Source of the DNA: Datisca glomerata
Lineage: Eukaryota; Streptophyta; Magnoliopsida; Cucurbitales; Datiscaceae
DNA: 64,000 nucleotides
Direction of reading: 5' to 3'
Assembly (NCBI GenBank): GCA_003255025.1
Contig: QANY01000280.1
Location: forward strand, 812,941 to 876,940
Notes under the pieces: generated by a model
What the model saw: only the letters and a program-made list of their open reading frames with translations
What the model was told of the DNA's origin: nothing
Databases searched by the model: none
In this document: piece after piece, positions 1-12,292 of the stretch
Position numbering within the stretch: the first letter of the stretch is position 1
How the letters are laid out: every line of letters begins with the position of its first letter
Made by a program: the position numbers and the translations under genes

Positions 1-320
1 GCTACTTAATATTAATCAGACACGATAAAGTGTTTTTGTCTGGATTGCTTATAAACTAATGATGAAGTTCAATCAGTTTTAGAGACTCTGTAAATTAGTT
101 TTTAGATTATGTTCTTGCGATATATTTTAATTCAATGTGATTTGATCGACTTTAATCTGATACATTTACATTTTGCTTCTGTAATCACATATTTGTTCTG
201 TTCATATTTTTATTAGGATTCTAAATTTTTATAACTTCATAATATACTCTATTGAGGTGCTAAAATCAGTGATCTTTGTATGTTTATAATATATCAATTT
301 GCTTCTTCTTTTTTTTGAAG
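1..320 (+). other. Intron upstream of the first visible KUP exon
   Basis: AT-rich sequence with no coding signal, ending in a pyrimidine-rich tract just before the acceptor at 319-320 (alternative acceptor at 325-326). The exon encoding the transporter's N-terminus must lie left of the window. Reading this as intron is an inference from the gene model. Confidence 0.6.
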
Positions 321-3300
321 TTACAGTTTGAAAGTAGTGGTCGATGTGGACAAGTTCTCCTTTTGGCATACCAAAGTTTTGGTTTGGTATTCGGTGACCT
401 GAGCATTTCCCCTCTTTATGTTTATAAAAGTACATTTGCTGGAAGTTTGCGTAACTATCAAACGGAGGATGTCGTATTTGGGGTGTTTTCGTTGATATTT
501 TGGACTTTAACGTTTCTTTCACTCTTTAAGTATGCCATTATCATGTTGATTGCAAATGATAATGGTGAAGGTAAGAATTAATTAACTTTTCGATGAACTA
601 CCACTTTACTTTTTTTATTTGGGTTTGCCAATATGTTTGAGTCACTTGCAGGTGGAGTTATTGCACTATACTCACTCCTTTGTAGAAATGGAAAATTTAG
701 TTTGTTACCAAACATCCAGGCAGCTGATGAAGAGCTTTCTACATACCACATCCGTGGCTACACAAATAGAAACACATCGACCTCTTCATTCAAAAATTAT
801 ATCGAGAGACATAAAAGAGCAAAAACTGCGCTACTTCTTTTTGTCTTATTTGGTGCTTGCATGGTGGTTAGTGTCAGTGTTCTTGCACCTGCAATGTCTG
901 GTAGAAGCACTTTCTGTATTTTTAGTCTCTTGGTTCATGTTGATATTCTAATAATAAACTTGTGATGATCATTGTTTGGTCTTTTGCAGTTTTATCATCA
1001 ATTGAGGGGCTGAAAATCCAACAAAAGAATGTGCATAATAGTGAGTGTAACTGAACTCAACTTGCCTATATCGTTTGGGCTATCTTCAGCAACCATTCGA
1101 TTCTAAAGCAGTAATCTCATATGACATTTTTAATATTTCTTATCCTTCCTGAACACATGTACTCTGCTTGAACTTGGGCGTGAAGCTTTCTCCTTAGTCC
1201 TTACTACCGATGAATTATCATGTAGTCAACAAGTTATACAAATATGATTATATTCAAAGGTTATTGAATAACGTAAATAAGACAACTTATAGAGGACTTT
1301 AGACAACTGTCAAATCTTAAACACGTGCCAAACCTTGTCGAAAACAAGCTTACTGAGTTCAAAAATCTCTTTCTTTTGGATGCTATAGAATAAATGCAAG
1401 AAGGGAAAATCCCAAACTGGGGAGTGACACTAGTTCAACATTGAATTTGTGCCATATATGTTATGGAAGAATTAATAACCATTAATTCTTTTTCTACTTT
1501 CTGGTTGCTTTTGCTTTTCTTGTTACTTACACCTCCATTGTTACACAGGTATCATGGTTATTATATCTTGTATTCTATTAGTTTCTGTTTTTGTTCTGCA
1601 ATATCGTGGCTTTGACAAGGTGGCCTTCACATTTACACCCATTGTCATCCTTTGGTTATTGTCAATTGCTGCTATTGGCATCTACAATATTATTAAGTGG
1701 AATCCAGGAGTATACCGGGCTTTTTCTCCGTATTATGTGTATAGATTTTTCAGAGTTACAGGAAAAGATGGTTGGATTTCTCTTTCAGGGATAATTCTTT
1801 GTTTTACAGGTAAAATGATACTTCTATATTTTACTGGTAAAATCGGCATTTCAAAGTGGGCTCTTTGTCAATTTATGTTTAGGTCATTTTGCTCTCATCA
1901 ACTTTGTTTGGGCTACTTTGAATATTGATATCAATCTATGGCTTAGAGCTTCATAGATTTAATTAGCTGTTTACATATCAACTTCATGCAGCGTTTTTCT
2001 TTACTTCAGGAACTGAAGCTATGTTTTTGGACCTTGGGTACTTCACAGCAACATCAATAAGGGTATGTGGAACCAGTTACTACAGAATGAGTTTTTGAGT
2101 ACAATCAATCGGTAAAACTTGTTCAACTCCTGAGATAGAAAATCTAATTTCAATTGCTTATTGTTCTGGTTGTAGTTAGCTATAAACAGACAGACTTTTT
2201 AGCCTTTAGGGGTGTAAAACTAGGAGTCAAGCTGTCAAAAAGCGACACTCAAGAGAAGGATCTAGAGAACCATTTCTGATTACTTTTGTTTCTTATTGTA
2301 TATCTCATTTATCAAACATTGAACTATTCTATTCAGAACTTTCATAAGACTTGTTACTCTTGGCAGGTAGTATTTTCTGTCATCGTTTATCCATGTCTTG
2401 TACTTCAATACATGGGGCAGGCAGCATTCCTTTCAAAGAACTTTTCCGCTGCGCCTATGAGCTTTTATGCCTCTATTCCTGGTATGCAGTACAGTTCACA
2501 TGGTGATGATTTAGTGAGGGAAAATGGGCTCATTTAGCGTGAATCTTTCCCATTAAAAAGCATTGTACTATATGCTTCTTCTTCTGGTCATCTATAAGTA
2601 TTTCTTCATTCAAATACCTATTCAACCAATATATCACTTTACTGCTATGTTTGTAGATCCGTTCTTTTGGCCGGTCCTTGTGGTGGCAAATTTGGCTGCC
2701 ATTGTTGCCAGTCAGGGTGTCGTCTCTGCCTCATTTTCTATTGTCAAACAATGCCATTCATTAGGATGCTTCCCTCGAGTCAAGGTAGTGCATACAAGAA
2801 GATGGATACGTGGTCAAGTTTACATACCAGAGATAAACTGGGTTCTTATGATTCTCAGTCTGGCTGTCATAATGGGTTTTCAAGACACGAACCACATAGG
2901 AGATGGTTTTGGTAAGTTGTCTATATTCAAAACAATATCTAAATTTTGACGAAAGCTCGTCCAGATATTTCATTGTTGACATGTTCTATGCCTGATGGAT
3001 CTTCTTTGCTTCTTATTCTTATTTTCATTTCAGGTCTTGCCTGTCTTATGATGACACTAGTGATATCATGTTTGACGTCTTTAGTCATCACCCTAGCGTG
3101 GCAAAAGAGCTTCACGCTTTCGTTCCTATTCATCCTGTTATTTGGATCAGTGGAGGTCGTCTACCTTTCATCTACCGTCATTAAACTCCATAAAGGAGGA
3201 TGGGTTCCCCTAGTTCTGTCTGCAATCTATCTGATCATTATGTATGTGTGGCATTACGGTAGTAGGAAAAAGTATTTGTGTGATCTTCATCACAAGGTTT

Positions 3301-4130
3301 CCATGAAATGGATCTTGGCTTTGGGTCCTACTCTCGGAATCGTAAGAATTCCCGGTATTGGACTTATCTATACGGAGCTAGCTACCGGGGTCCCAGCTAC
3401 ATTCACTCATTTCTTAACTAACTTACCGGCATTTTACCAAGTCGTGGTCTTTGTCTGTGTCAAAACTGTTCCTGTTCCTTTCGTACCTCATAAAGAACGG
3501 TACCTCATTGGCCGAATTGGTCCAAAATCTTACCGAATGTACCGTTGCATTGTTCGAAACGGCTATAAAGATGTTTCTAAAGAAGATGATGATTTTGAAA
3601 ATCAACTAGTTATGAGCATAGCAGAGTTTATCCAAATGGAAGCTGAAGGTTATGGAGCCGTTGATGCTTTGATGGACGGCCGAATGGCAGTCGTAAGAAC
3701 ATCGGATAAGTTCGGAACAAGACTGGTAATGTCGGAATATGCTGGTACTGGGGAAAGCGGCAGTTTCAGTGCTTCTGCTTCCGTGAGCAGCAGTAAGTCA
3801 GCCCTGCTTCAGAAAGTGAGGTCTATGTACGATCCGTTATCTCCTCGTCTAACTCATAGGCGGAGGGTTTGTTTCGAGTTGGTGAATACAGAGTACAAGG
3901 ATGAATGTGTCAAGAAAGAACTATTAGAAATTGTGGAAGCAAAGAGTGCCGGTATAGCGTATATAGTAGGTCATTCTCACGTGAAGGCCAAATTGAATTC
4001 ATCGTTCGTGAAGAAATTCGCGGTTAATATTGCTTACTCATTCCTGCGTAAAAACTGCAGGGCTCCTGCTGTTGGGTTGAATATTCCTCATATTTGTTTG
4101 ATTGAGGTTGGAATGAATTACTACGTGTAG
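321..4130 (+). CDS. KUP/HAK/KT potassium transporter, KUP10/KUP11-like (5' exon outside window)
   Basis: Potassium uptake permease of the plant KUP/HAK/KT family, a multi-pass membrane protein that moves K+ with protons. Visible exons are 321 (or 327)-570, 652-900, 990-1040, 1549-1809, 2010-2062, 2367-2481, 2657-2911 and 3034-4130. All junctions are GT-AG and in phase, giving about 776 codons; the family is usually near 790 residues, so only a short N-terminal exon is missing. The first visible exon has the family segment [24 protein letters not shown], and the C-terminus reads GHSHVKAK, then [12 protein letters not shown], ending VGMNYYV. The phrase [15 protein letters not shown] and the long C-terminal tail fit the KUP10/KUP11 branch best (from memory). 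Oddities: the conserved GDSVLTP motif after the third exon's transmembrane helix reads SVSVLAP, and the acceptor of the first visible exon is ambiguous by 6 bases. No frameshift or stop is seen, so it looks intact. Confidence 0.9.
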
Positions 4131-5924
4131 TAGACATGATTTTGGATTGTATAGTTCAGAAGGGGTGCACTCCTCTCTGTTTTTTAAAAGATTATGTTTT
4201 GAATATTAATTGTTTTCTCTGCTTTTCACATAAATTTGCAGAATTTGTTGTTACAATTAATCATGTTTTCTCTTTGAAGAATTCTGTTGTTTTGTACATT
4301 GTTTTTAATGAAGGATTTTTGGTTGTTCTTGCCCATGGGAAGTAGAGTAGATGGATTTTCTTGGTTGGTATCTGCACGTGGAAATGGATTCCCTTGTGTT
4401 TGGATTCCAATACGAAGGGATCTGTTGGGTAGATTTGATTGTCTGCTCAGATATGAACGGTCTAGATCTTGTCCATGATGCAACAAATTGCCTTTTGTTC
4501 ATCCAAATAGAGTGGAGTCACTTATAGGAATTGACAGAAATTCAAATTGGTGTAATGACCCTAAAATAAGTCTACCAAAAATGTATTTCGATTTGAAGTA
4601 TTTAAGGAAAACTAATACCCAACATTTTCTTTTGAAATACTAACACTGAAAATACCTCAAATACTGCTGCTATAAATATGTTTTTCGTATACTAAAATCT
4701 TTGAAAAGAAAACTTAACAGTTCTTTATTTTCGTTATAAAAACTCATTACGAATCAAGAACCAGATAAAGTTTTCTTTCAGTGCAAAAGAAGAAGTATGT
4801 TCTATAATTATTAATCCAAGAATAGGCACGGAGATGGAGATTATTCGATCATAAATTAATATGATGCCATACCAGATTGGAAATGGCAAACACAGTTGAT
4901 TACTCTTTTTCTTAAGCATTTAATTCTAATGTTATCCACAAAGTGACACTTCACGGTCATCCTTATCCAAGCAAATTCTATACATGTGTTGCCTAATTAT
5001 GAGCCAAATCAAAATAACTAAGAATTTAGAAATTAATAACTTGAATTTAAGTTCAGAGATAAGAAATAAATCCATATATATATATATATATATATATATA
5101 GATAAGAGATAAGAAATATATTTGCACGCCTTTAGGCTTTAGGGAAGAAATTTTAGATTCAAGATATGGTATCAATAGGAATTTATATTGTCACCCAAAA
5201 AACCAAATATTACTCTTCCTAAATATATGCATAAAATACTGTTATTATATGTGATTTTTCAACTATAAAAAATTCTCATCAGGAACGATGGTTTTCTTTT
5301 TTGACAAATTGAGAAGACAGATTATTTAAAAGAGAAACGTGGTTTAGTTAAGTCTAAACATAATTTTATTATAGTAGCGATCTTTCGAGTCATAACTACT
5401 ATAATTCTAAACTTATAAGTTTGTGTGATAAGAAGTTCTATTAGCAAAACGGAAAAATGACAATGGTTAGTGTAAGAGTCCGTGATATTAGTAGATAACA
5501 CTCATGAATAAAATAATTATTCGATTATCAAATTATAAATCAAATTTTAATTAATTAAATAATATATAAATCAAAGATACGTTAATTAACATATACATTA
5601 TATTCGATTAATAAAATATTTATCAATAATATATTTTAATCATTTAAAACTTATTCAATATTTTTATCAGCATATAAATTATATATACGAAAAAGAAGGG
5701 AGCAAATTTCTCAAATTCAAGAGAAGATCAAATTAGATGTCAATATTACTCTCCGCAAACGCACTGTACGAATTCTTTCTCTCTCTCTCTCAAGATTAGC
5801 TCTGCTCAACTGTCAAACCAGAGAGGCCATTCTTTGCCTCTGCGACTATCTTCTATGTGATGCAAATAATTTCGATTGTAAAGGGTTTTCATCAGGGGAA
5901 ACCGGCAGACCTGAATTCGACCTA
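4131..5924. other. Spacer between KUP and CPBP protease genes
   Basis: Holds the 3' untranslated end of the transporter gene and the promoter and 5' untranslated region of the protease gene. It includes a TA dinucleotide microsatellite at about 5074-5101 and a short CT-rich run at about 5777-5791, about 140 bases before the protease start codon. No coding region is supported. Confidence 0.6.
5074..5101. repeat. (TA)n microsatellite
   Basis: About 28 bases of alternating TA. It is flanked by two similar phrases containing gataagaaat, suggesting a short local duplication around it. Confidence 0.9.
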
Positions 5925-8705
5925 ATGTTGAGTTCCGCTTGCTCTCACTCTCTCATTCAACGTCCGTCTCTTCCCCCTTCTGTTCCTCGAATTAGGGTTC
6001 CTAACCGAGCTTCTCCTTTCTATCCGAATACACGGAGTTTTCGTATCTTTGAACCCCTTATCAGACCGTGTAAATTCGTAAGTATCTCGACAGAATTCAT
6101 TTCCTTCCCAGTTTTATTTGATTCAGAAGACCATGGTCGGAAAAGAAACGTGATAAGGAAAAGTGTTAATTGAATGTCTAATTCTTAGTTTAAATATGTT
6201 TATTTGCTGAGAATACGAAAGAACGTAGAACTGGAACGAAAATTTGAGTTTTATCGAAGTGAGATAGCTTTTACCTCCTTTTTCCCGGCAACCAAGCAGA
6301 AGATTTGTATTGTTAATATAATTAGTTTGGTTTCCCTAATGGTTTGTGGTCCTTTCAGTTGTTTCTGTCTGTACTTTAGTTGTTGCTACTTGTCACGCAG
6401 AAATGGAAAATTTCATGCTTTAGGCATGAGGAATTCTCCTCAGAAACATCTAAGCCTGAGTTCTTCGAACATTTTTCTCAAGAAGAATCGGTGAAACCTG
6501 AAGTTGATAAGCCAAGCAAAGCAAAAAAGGATTGGACTTCTACACTTCGAAAGGTAATCTGTACCTTCCTTTCAAAAACCAAAAAAAAAAAACAAAAACA
6601 AAATATGGACTTCCTTTGACTGCCATGGACCCGGTTTATAGAAAAGCTCACACATAAAGTACTGTATAAGGTATTGAATAAAAGTGAAGAATATGTAGTC
6701 TGGTAGTTCATTGAGCACAATTTTTGTCATCAGTACAGCGAACAAACAATTGAATCGGAAAGGAAAATATACGTTTTAGGTTTAATCTTAATACATGTTA
6801 TTAGGTTCAAGCGGGAATTTGGAGACTCTGGTTGGTTATTATGCTTTTCCTAATTGGTTAAGTTGTGTGATTTGATTTAGTTCTGGACACTCATTTTCAG
6901 TTTTCTAATCAGACACCTAAATTTTGTTGTAATATATTAACTTAAATGGAGTCAGCATTTTAAGGAACATCATATCCAACCACAGGGAAATTCTGTCATT
7001 TGAGCGTTGATGGAAGTCAGCATTTTCATATGAAATGTGTTAATGGTTGCCCAAGATATTGTATGAAATGAAAATGTAATTTGTTTCTTAGCTGATCATA
7101 AGGTGTGGTTATTAAGGTTACCTTAAGATGTGATTATTAAGGTTACCTTGATATATGTTTTCCCCATCAATGACTCCAGTTTGAAGTTGATTTATATTAT
7201 CTATTCCGCCCTTCCTGGGAAATCCACCGGCAATAAGCATTTTATGCAATACTCTATCTGAGCTATCATATACATTTGGTCAGTGGAATGTTTAAATCAT
7301 TGTGGAGTTTTCCGATCTTGACAGCTTTAGTTTCTTGCTTCTTACATTTTTCAGGCTGTCGACGTGGTTCGGAGGGCGGTTGGCACCCGTTGGACTGTAC
7401 CATGGACAGCAGAGACGATAGTTCAAGTAAGTGTTCTCTCGTATTATACTATATATAAGATTTGAAGAAATGAGACCAACTAATGGCTTTTGGTACTAAC
7501 TCCAATGAACATTTTTTTGGGGGGTTGGTTCTTCCTCCAATGAACATAATATGTGGTAGGAGCTTCTCCTTTGTTACTTTATCTTTTTCTTACTAATAAA
7601 AGTAATGTGTTGTAAATTGTAATAACTAACAACAAGCTTTATCGTCGATTATCAATTCTACACAGTCACTGTCCTTGTAGCTTTCTTGGCCTGGATAAAA
7701 ATGACCAACTCCAAAGTCAAGGACTCAAGGTTAGATAGGGAGAAATGAAGGATAAGAAACTCCCTGCAGTGAAAAGGGATTAGAAAAAGACGCCAAGCGG
7801 TACCTTAGACGCCTCATTGTTGAAATGGTGGAATGAATCTGTAACATTCTTTGGCCTGTACCTGATAACATAGTACATAGTATTGAATGACTATCATCTA
7901 TAACAATAAGCAACAGCATAATCCTATTCTCACGTGTGAAACAACTATAACTATAGATAGTTCTCTTACTCTGAAAAGCTGATCTTTTGGAGGTTTAAAC
8001 TAAAGAAGGTTGCTAATGAACTTTGTGGAGATGCAGGTTATGGTTCTCTGGATTGCTGCATTCTGGTTTATAGGCTCTTGGATGATTCCATTTGCAGCAC
8101 ATATTGCTGGTTTCAGCAGGGATTCTCTTACGTTTAGAGGCCAAGCCTTATTCAGCCTTGTGACTGATGTAACTGAAGGCCTAGCAGGCATTGCAATTCT
8201 TCATCGCTGCCTATCTCGGTTTTACCCTCTCCCTCCCGATTGGTTCAGGTTTAGTCCAAGAGGAAACTGGCAGTTTGATGTTGCTCTAGGATGCCTCATG
8301 TTCCCACTCGTAAACCGACTCTCTCAGTTCAACCTTGACCTGCTACCACTTCTACCCTCCACGCCCGTCACATTATCAAGTGTCGAGCAGTCAATTATGG
8401 CCCGGGATCCAGTGGCAATGGCTCTCTATGCAATAGTAGTATCCATATGTGCTCCTGTTTGGGAGGAGATAGTTTTCCGGGGATTCCTTCTTCCATCCCT
8501 AACAAAGTACATGCCCGTATGGTGCGCCATATTGGTAAGTTCAATTGCCTTTGCTCTAGCTCATTTTAATGTACAGAGGATGCTGCCGCTTATTTTCCTT
8601 GGAGTGGTGATGGGTGTTATTTTCGCAAGGTCAAGGAATCTATTACCATCAATGCTCCTGCATAGCCTTTGGAATGGCTTTGTTTTCTTAGATTTAATGA
8701 AATAG
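5925..8705 (+). CDS. CPBP (CAAX/Abi) family intramembrane metalloprotease, probably plastid-targeted
   Basis: Four exons, 5925-6077, 6401-6553, 7355-7426 and 8037-8705, give 348 residues; all introns are phase 0 with GT-AG borders. Residues 1 to about 50 are rich in Ser, Arg and Pro with few acids, as in a chloroplast transit peptide. Residues 127-348 form the membrane domain with the family motifs: WEEIVFRGF (E269, E270, R274), AHFN (H302) and HSLWNG (H335, N339). In this family the glutamates and histidines form the intramembrane, probably metal-dependent, active site. The closest plant relatives I recall are chloroplast CAAX amino-terminal protease family proteins of the Arabidopsis AT1G14270 type. 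The substrate is unknown; bacterial relatives cleave prenylated peptides or serve bacteriocin immunity. The start was chosen because it gives a transit-like N-terminus and a correct donor at 6078. All key residues are present. Confidence 0.88.
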
Positions 8706-9229
8706 CTTCTCTTGGCTTTGTAATTTATCACATTGTTCTTGTCCTCTGGCAATCCATCCTTAATGAAGCTTGAAATCAAGATCAAAAAGTTCAAATCTGA
8801 TGCCTTCATGAAGTTATCTGACCCTGTTACGGTCCATAACAATTTTCGACCATCAACCTTCAAGGGATATAGAAAGGATTAACTGAAGCTCAGATGCAAT
8901 CCTATGATTAGAGAAAAAAAATAGAGGAAAAATGTGTTTTTGTATCAATCAGCTTTGCTTTGTATTGGATTGGTTTCTTTTAGGAAAGAAGTTTCTTGAA
9001 TTTAAATTAGGAGGGTAAGAATATTATTGTGCAAGTAAATGTAATTTATGATGAGTAACACAAGTATTTTTTCCCCTCTTTTCCCCTTATAGTTCTTATG
9101 AGTTATGGGGAATCATATTTAGAGCTTCTCATCATTTTTCATTTCAACAAACAAAATTTGATTAAAAAATTATTATATTACGGAGAAGCGTTTTAATTGA
9201 ACGTAATAAATAAATGTGGAAAAAGAATG
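8706..9229. other. 3' flank of CPBP gene up to tRNA-Leu
   Basis: The 3' untranslated region of the protease transcript followed by AT-rich spacer. No further gene is seen. Confidence 0.5.
9220..9224 (-). terminator. RNA polymerase III terminator of tRNA-Leu
   Basis: A run of five T on the minus strand lies five bases past the 3' end of the tRNA. That is the usual pol III stop signal. Confidence 0.8.
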
Positions 9230-9311
9230 TCAGAAGTGGGATTTGAACCCACGCCCTCTCACGAGGACCAGAACTTGAGTCTGGCGCCTTAGACCACTCG
9301 GCCATCCTGAC
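9230..9311 (-). tRNA. tRNA-Leu (anticodon CAA)
   Basis: On the minus strand the 82-nt sequence starts GTCAGGATGGCCGAGTGG and ends with a T arm containing GGTTCAAATCC and the 3' end CTTCTGACA. GTCAGGA pairs with TTCTGAC (one G-T pair) to form the acceptor stem, with A as discriminator base. The anticodon loop is CTCAAGT, so the anticodon is CAA, which reads the Leu codon UUG. The long variable arm is typical of class II tRNA-Leu. A box (GGCCGAGTGGT) and B box (GGTTCAAATCC) are intact. No intron is present. Confidence 0.97.
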
Positions 9312-9424
9312 CGCTTAGTAAGAAACTTAATGGTGTAATATCTGACCCAACTATTACTTTAGCTAAAAGGATTTTAATTTTTAACTACACAATGAGGTCT
9401 TTTAGGGTAAAGGCCAAGAATAAA

Positions 9425-9680
9425 ATTGTGCATACTTAAGCTCAAAGTAGACAATATCATACTAAGTGAAGCAATCGATCATTATAAATGGTATCAAAAC
9501 AATGATGACCGGAGATATAGTCGACGAGGACGTCGAGTCCTTGAGGAGGGGGGGGGGGGNNNGGGGGGGGGGGGTTGATTATGGTAGTTAAATGCCCTAA
9601 GATAAATCCACCTGAGTCATTTGGAAAAAGATGGAGTAAAACAATATAGGGTAAGATGTGCAATCATACATAGTCGGAGC
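9425..9680. repeat. Likely retroelement-derived block with G-run
   Basis: Contains tggtatcaaaac at 9489-9500, which resembles the TGGTATCAGAGC primer-binding site complementary to plant initiator tRNA-Met. Near it are a guanine homopolymer and a stretch (gacgtcgagtccttgagg) that I recall from dispersed plant repeats. No coding domain is left. The assignment rests on resemblance only. Confidence 0.35.
9548..9574 (+). repeat. Guanine homopolymer with an internal 3-base N gap
   Basis: A run of G from 9548 to 9574 is interrupted by NNN at 9560-9562. The N bases mark unresolved length or base calls in the assembly. Such a run could fold as a G-quadruplex. Confidence 0.9.
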
Positions 9681-11737
9681 AAATTCGTATGTCGTGGTTC
9701 ATAAGTAAATGATGTAGGTCTCAATGGAATGATGCCTTTTGGGATAATTATTGAAAAAATATGATTATCGTATTTAGTTGTGTGTTGTAATCTATGAAAT
9801 GATAAGTAATTATTTATGATTGTTATGTTTGATATAAGTTAATTTTTATTATAAATTTGTGTAAATAATAAGAAGTTACTCAAATACTCTTTCAGTTATA
9901 CGATGCTCAAAAAAGCTTGACGTGCAATTTTTACATTACCCTAGTTTTTTATTATACTGGATTAATATTTAAATAAATTAATAATGTTAGGCTAAACTTT
10001 AATAAGTTAATTTTAGTTAAATTAATAAAATGAAAGAGACTGTGAAAGAAAGAAGTGACATTTGTTTTTATTTCATGTAAGGGTAAAAATAATTTTATTT
10101 GATATTAGAATTGTAATTGTATTGTAAATTATTATTATTCTACTTTTCTACTGCAATTCAATTACCAAAAAAAATTATAAACAATGATTGTATGTAAACT
10201 AGGATTACATTTTAATTTAATGATTATTTTAAACAAGCGTGGTAATCCAATTACAAGATAATTACATTAAAATCATAAAGAATGATACCGCAAATGTCTT
10301 AATTCAGTAACGAACCTTCTAAATTTATCAAAATAACATTAATATTAGGCGTTGAAATAAAATCACTTTTTAAATTATTCAAACATCTCACGTCATATTG
10401 GAAGCAATATAAACTCAAACAAAACCCATAGAAAACAAACTCAGACTTATTAATACTGAACTGATTACACACTTAAATTACCATCACAGCACATAGAGAA
10501 CCCATTGATCCAAATATAGAATTATCGTGGGTATTCTAAACCGGAGAATGACCCAATTTAGAACATACTCAAATTCCTACGGAAATCTAGTGGCGCCTAC
10601 TACAAACGTAAGCAACTAAATCTGAGTCCAAACATAGCCAATGCTGTCCGAATACGACCAAACGTGCAATTACTAAGTGGATATGTTCAGTTCCCTGAGA
10701 ATATTTAACCTTATCCACTTCTCTTACTTCGGCGTCAAATTTTGTCATTTGTCGGGTTTCAATTTCACCAATTTAAGTATTAAACTTACCAATGGTCATC
10801 AATTATCATCATTTAACTGTTTAGTTGGTCACATGAACATAGTCTTCAAATTCTAATTAAATAAACACGGTTTCTTCTTTTTCCTATTTTTTCATGGAAG
10901 CAATTAGAGGGTATTGATTGATAATGCTAATCGTTAAAGATATCTAAGTTTAAAAATAAATTAACAATAAAAAAATTTAAGAGTTTGAAAAGAGTTTTAC
11001 TAGTGTCACTCTCTGTAGCATATTTCTTACATTATTACACATTTGATCTATTTTCAATGGTATGAACTCATTTTCATTAAAGAACCAATAAAAAAATATT
11101 GTTATTTGACTTAAATTGCAATACATCACAAGTCTACGTGTCAAAACTGAATTGGTCATATTTTTTTACACACATCAAGATGCACACATTTACTTTCGCC
11201 ACACAGACTTGTGAGGCAACATAATTTGAGTTAAATTGTATTTTCTTTTATATCATATGATGAGTAGAATTTCATTACGTAACGCAAATATGCATCATAC
11301 TAGAATTTTTTAAATCAGTTACAATACTATAAATGTAGCTCCTTTCATATCAGATGCACTTCAAACATATACTTCATTTACATGGTATCTCGTTTAACTT
11401 ATTTGAAGTTATATATGCTTTCAAATTAATTCAGTATGATACTTTATAGTAGAAGAATAATTCCACACTTATCAAATTTAAATTAAATAAGTAATGTGAT
11501 AATAATTTATAAGTTAATTCATTAAATTATTTTAATAAATTATAAATTAATATATAAATAATTATCACATAATTTAATAGTTAATTATCAATTAAAATTG
11601 ATAAATTATTGAGTCCTAATAAAATTATTAATAATAGAATATGTTATTAAGATTTGAGCGTCAGGACAATCTCATTGCAGAAAACTGTCAAACCGAATCA
11701 CAAACCGTCAAAACAAGGACACGTAAACACTCTATGT

Positions 11738-11739
<2 letters not shown>

Positions 11740-11779
<40 letters not shown>
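11740..11779. repeat. (CT)n microsatellite upstream of AAA ATPase gene
   Basis: About 40 bases of CT dinucleotides, roughly 230 bases before the TATA box at 12007. Confidence 0.95.
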
Positions 11780-11783
<4 letters not shown>

Positions 11784-12006
11784 TTTTGTTTTGCGCCTTT
11801 AAAGAAACTCGAAACACCGAGGGAGAGGCCTGAGAAAGCGGGAAAACAAACTGACACCACCACCATCAGCAGCCCCACCTCTTCCTCGTCCGCCGCCAAA
11901 CAACAACCACTCCCCGCCGCCAACTAACTTATACATAATAAGCGAAATACCTTCTCTAGCCAATCCTTTGTTGTCTGCTCTAAGATCCGCTTGTTTCGCT
12001 CCTCGC

Positions 12007-12014
12007 TATAAATA
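12007..12014 (+). promoter_or_regulatory. TATA box of the AAA ATPase gene
   Basis: TATAAATA lies about 285 bases before the start codon, with CT-rich sequence upstream and a GA-rich leader downstream. If used, transcription would start near 12040 and the GA repeat would be in the 5' untranslated region. Confidence 0.55.
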
Positions 12015-12062
12015 GCTCTCACCTGTACGGACAAACTAACTCTATCCGCTCATAAATTCCTG

Positions 12063-12068
<6 letters not shown>

Positions 12069-12121
<53 letters not shown>
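12069..12121. repeat. (GA)n microsatellite in the putative 5' UTR
   Basis: About 53 bases of GA dinucleotides between the TATA box and the start codon. In plants, GA repeats near promoters can bind BARLEY B RECOMBINANT/BASIC PENTACYSTEINE factors; whether that happens here is inference. Confidence 0.95.
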
Positions 12122-12123
<2 letters not shown>

Positions 12124-12292
12124 CAGAGATAAGTGGTTGAGAGAAAGATTCAGACATTCAATTTCGTCTGGTCATAAATAGAAAACCTTGACAATTTTTG
12201 TATTACTTTCTCCTCCAAATTTCTTTATCTTAGTCTTCGATCCGTTTGTTTCTGTGGGTGAAGAAAACCAAACCAATTTGGTTCGAAGAAAA

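Larger units (their letters stand above)
9681..12292. other. Spacer and promoter/5' UTR of the AAA ATPase gene
   Basis: Mostly very AT-rich sequence without supported genes up to about 11.65 kb. It is followed by a GC-richer promoter and leader that contains the CT repeat, the TATA box and the GA repeat listed separately. Confidence 0.6.

Noticed and set aside
9457..9663. 68-codon minus-strand frame with a Pro run
   Set aside because: It runs through the G homopolymer and the N gap, so it is not a real frame.
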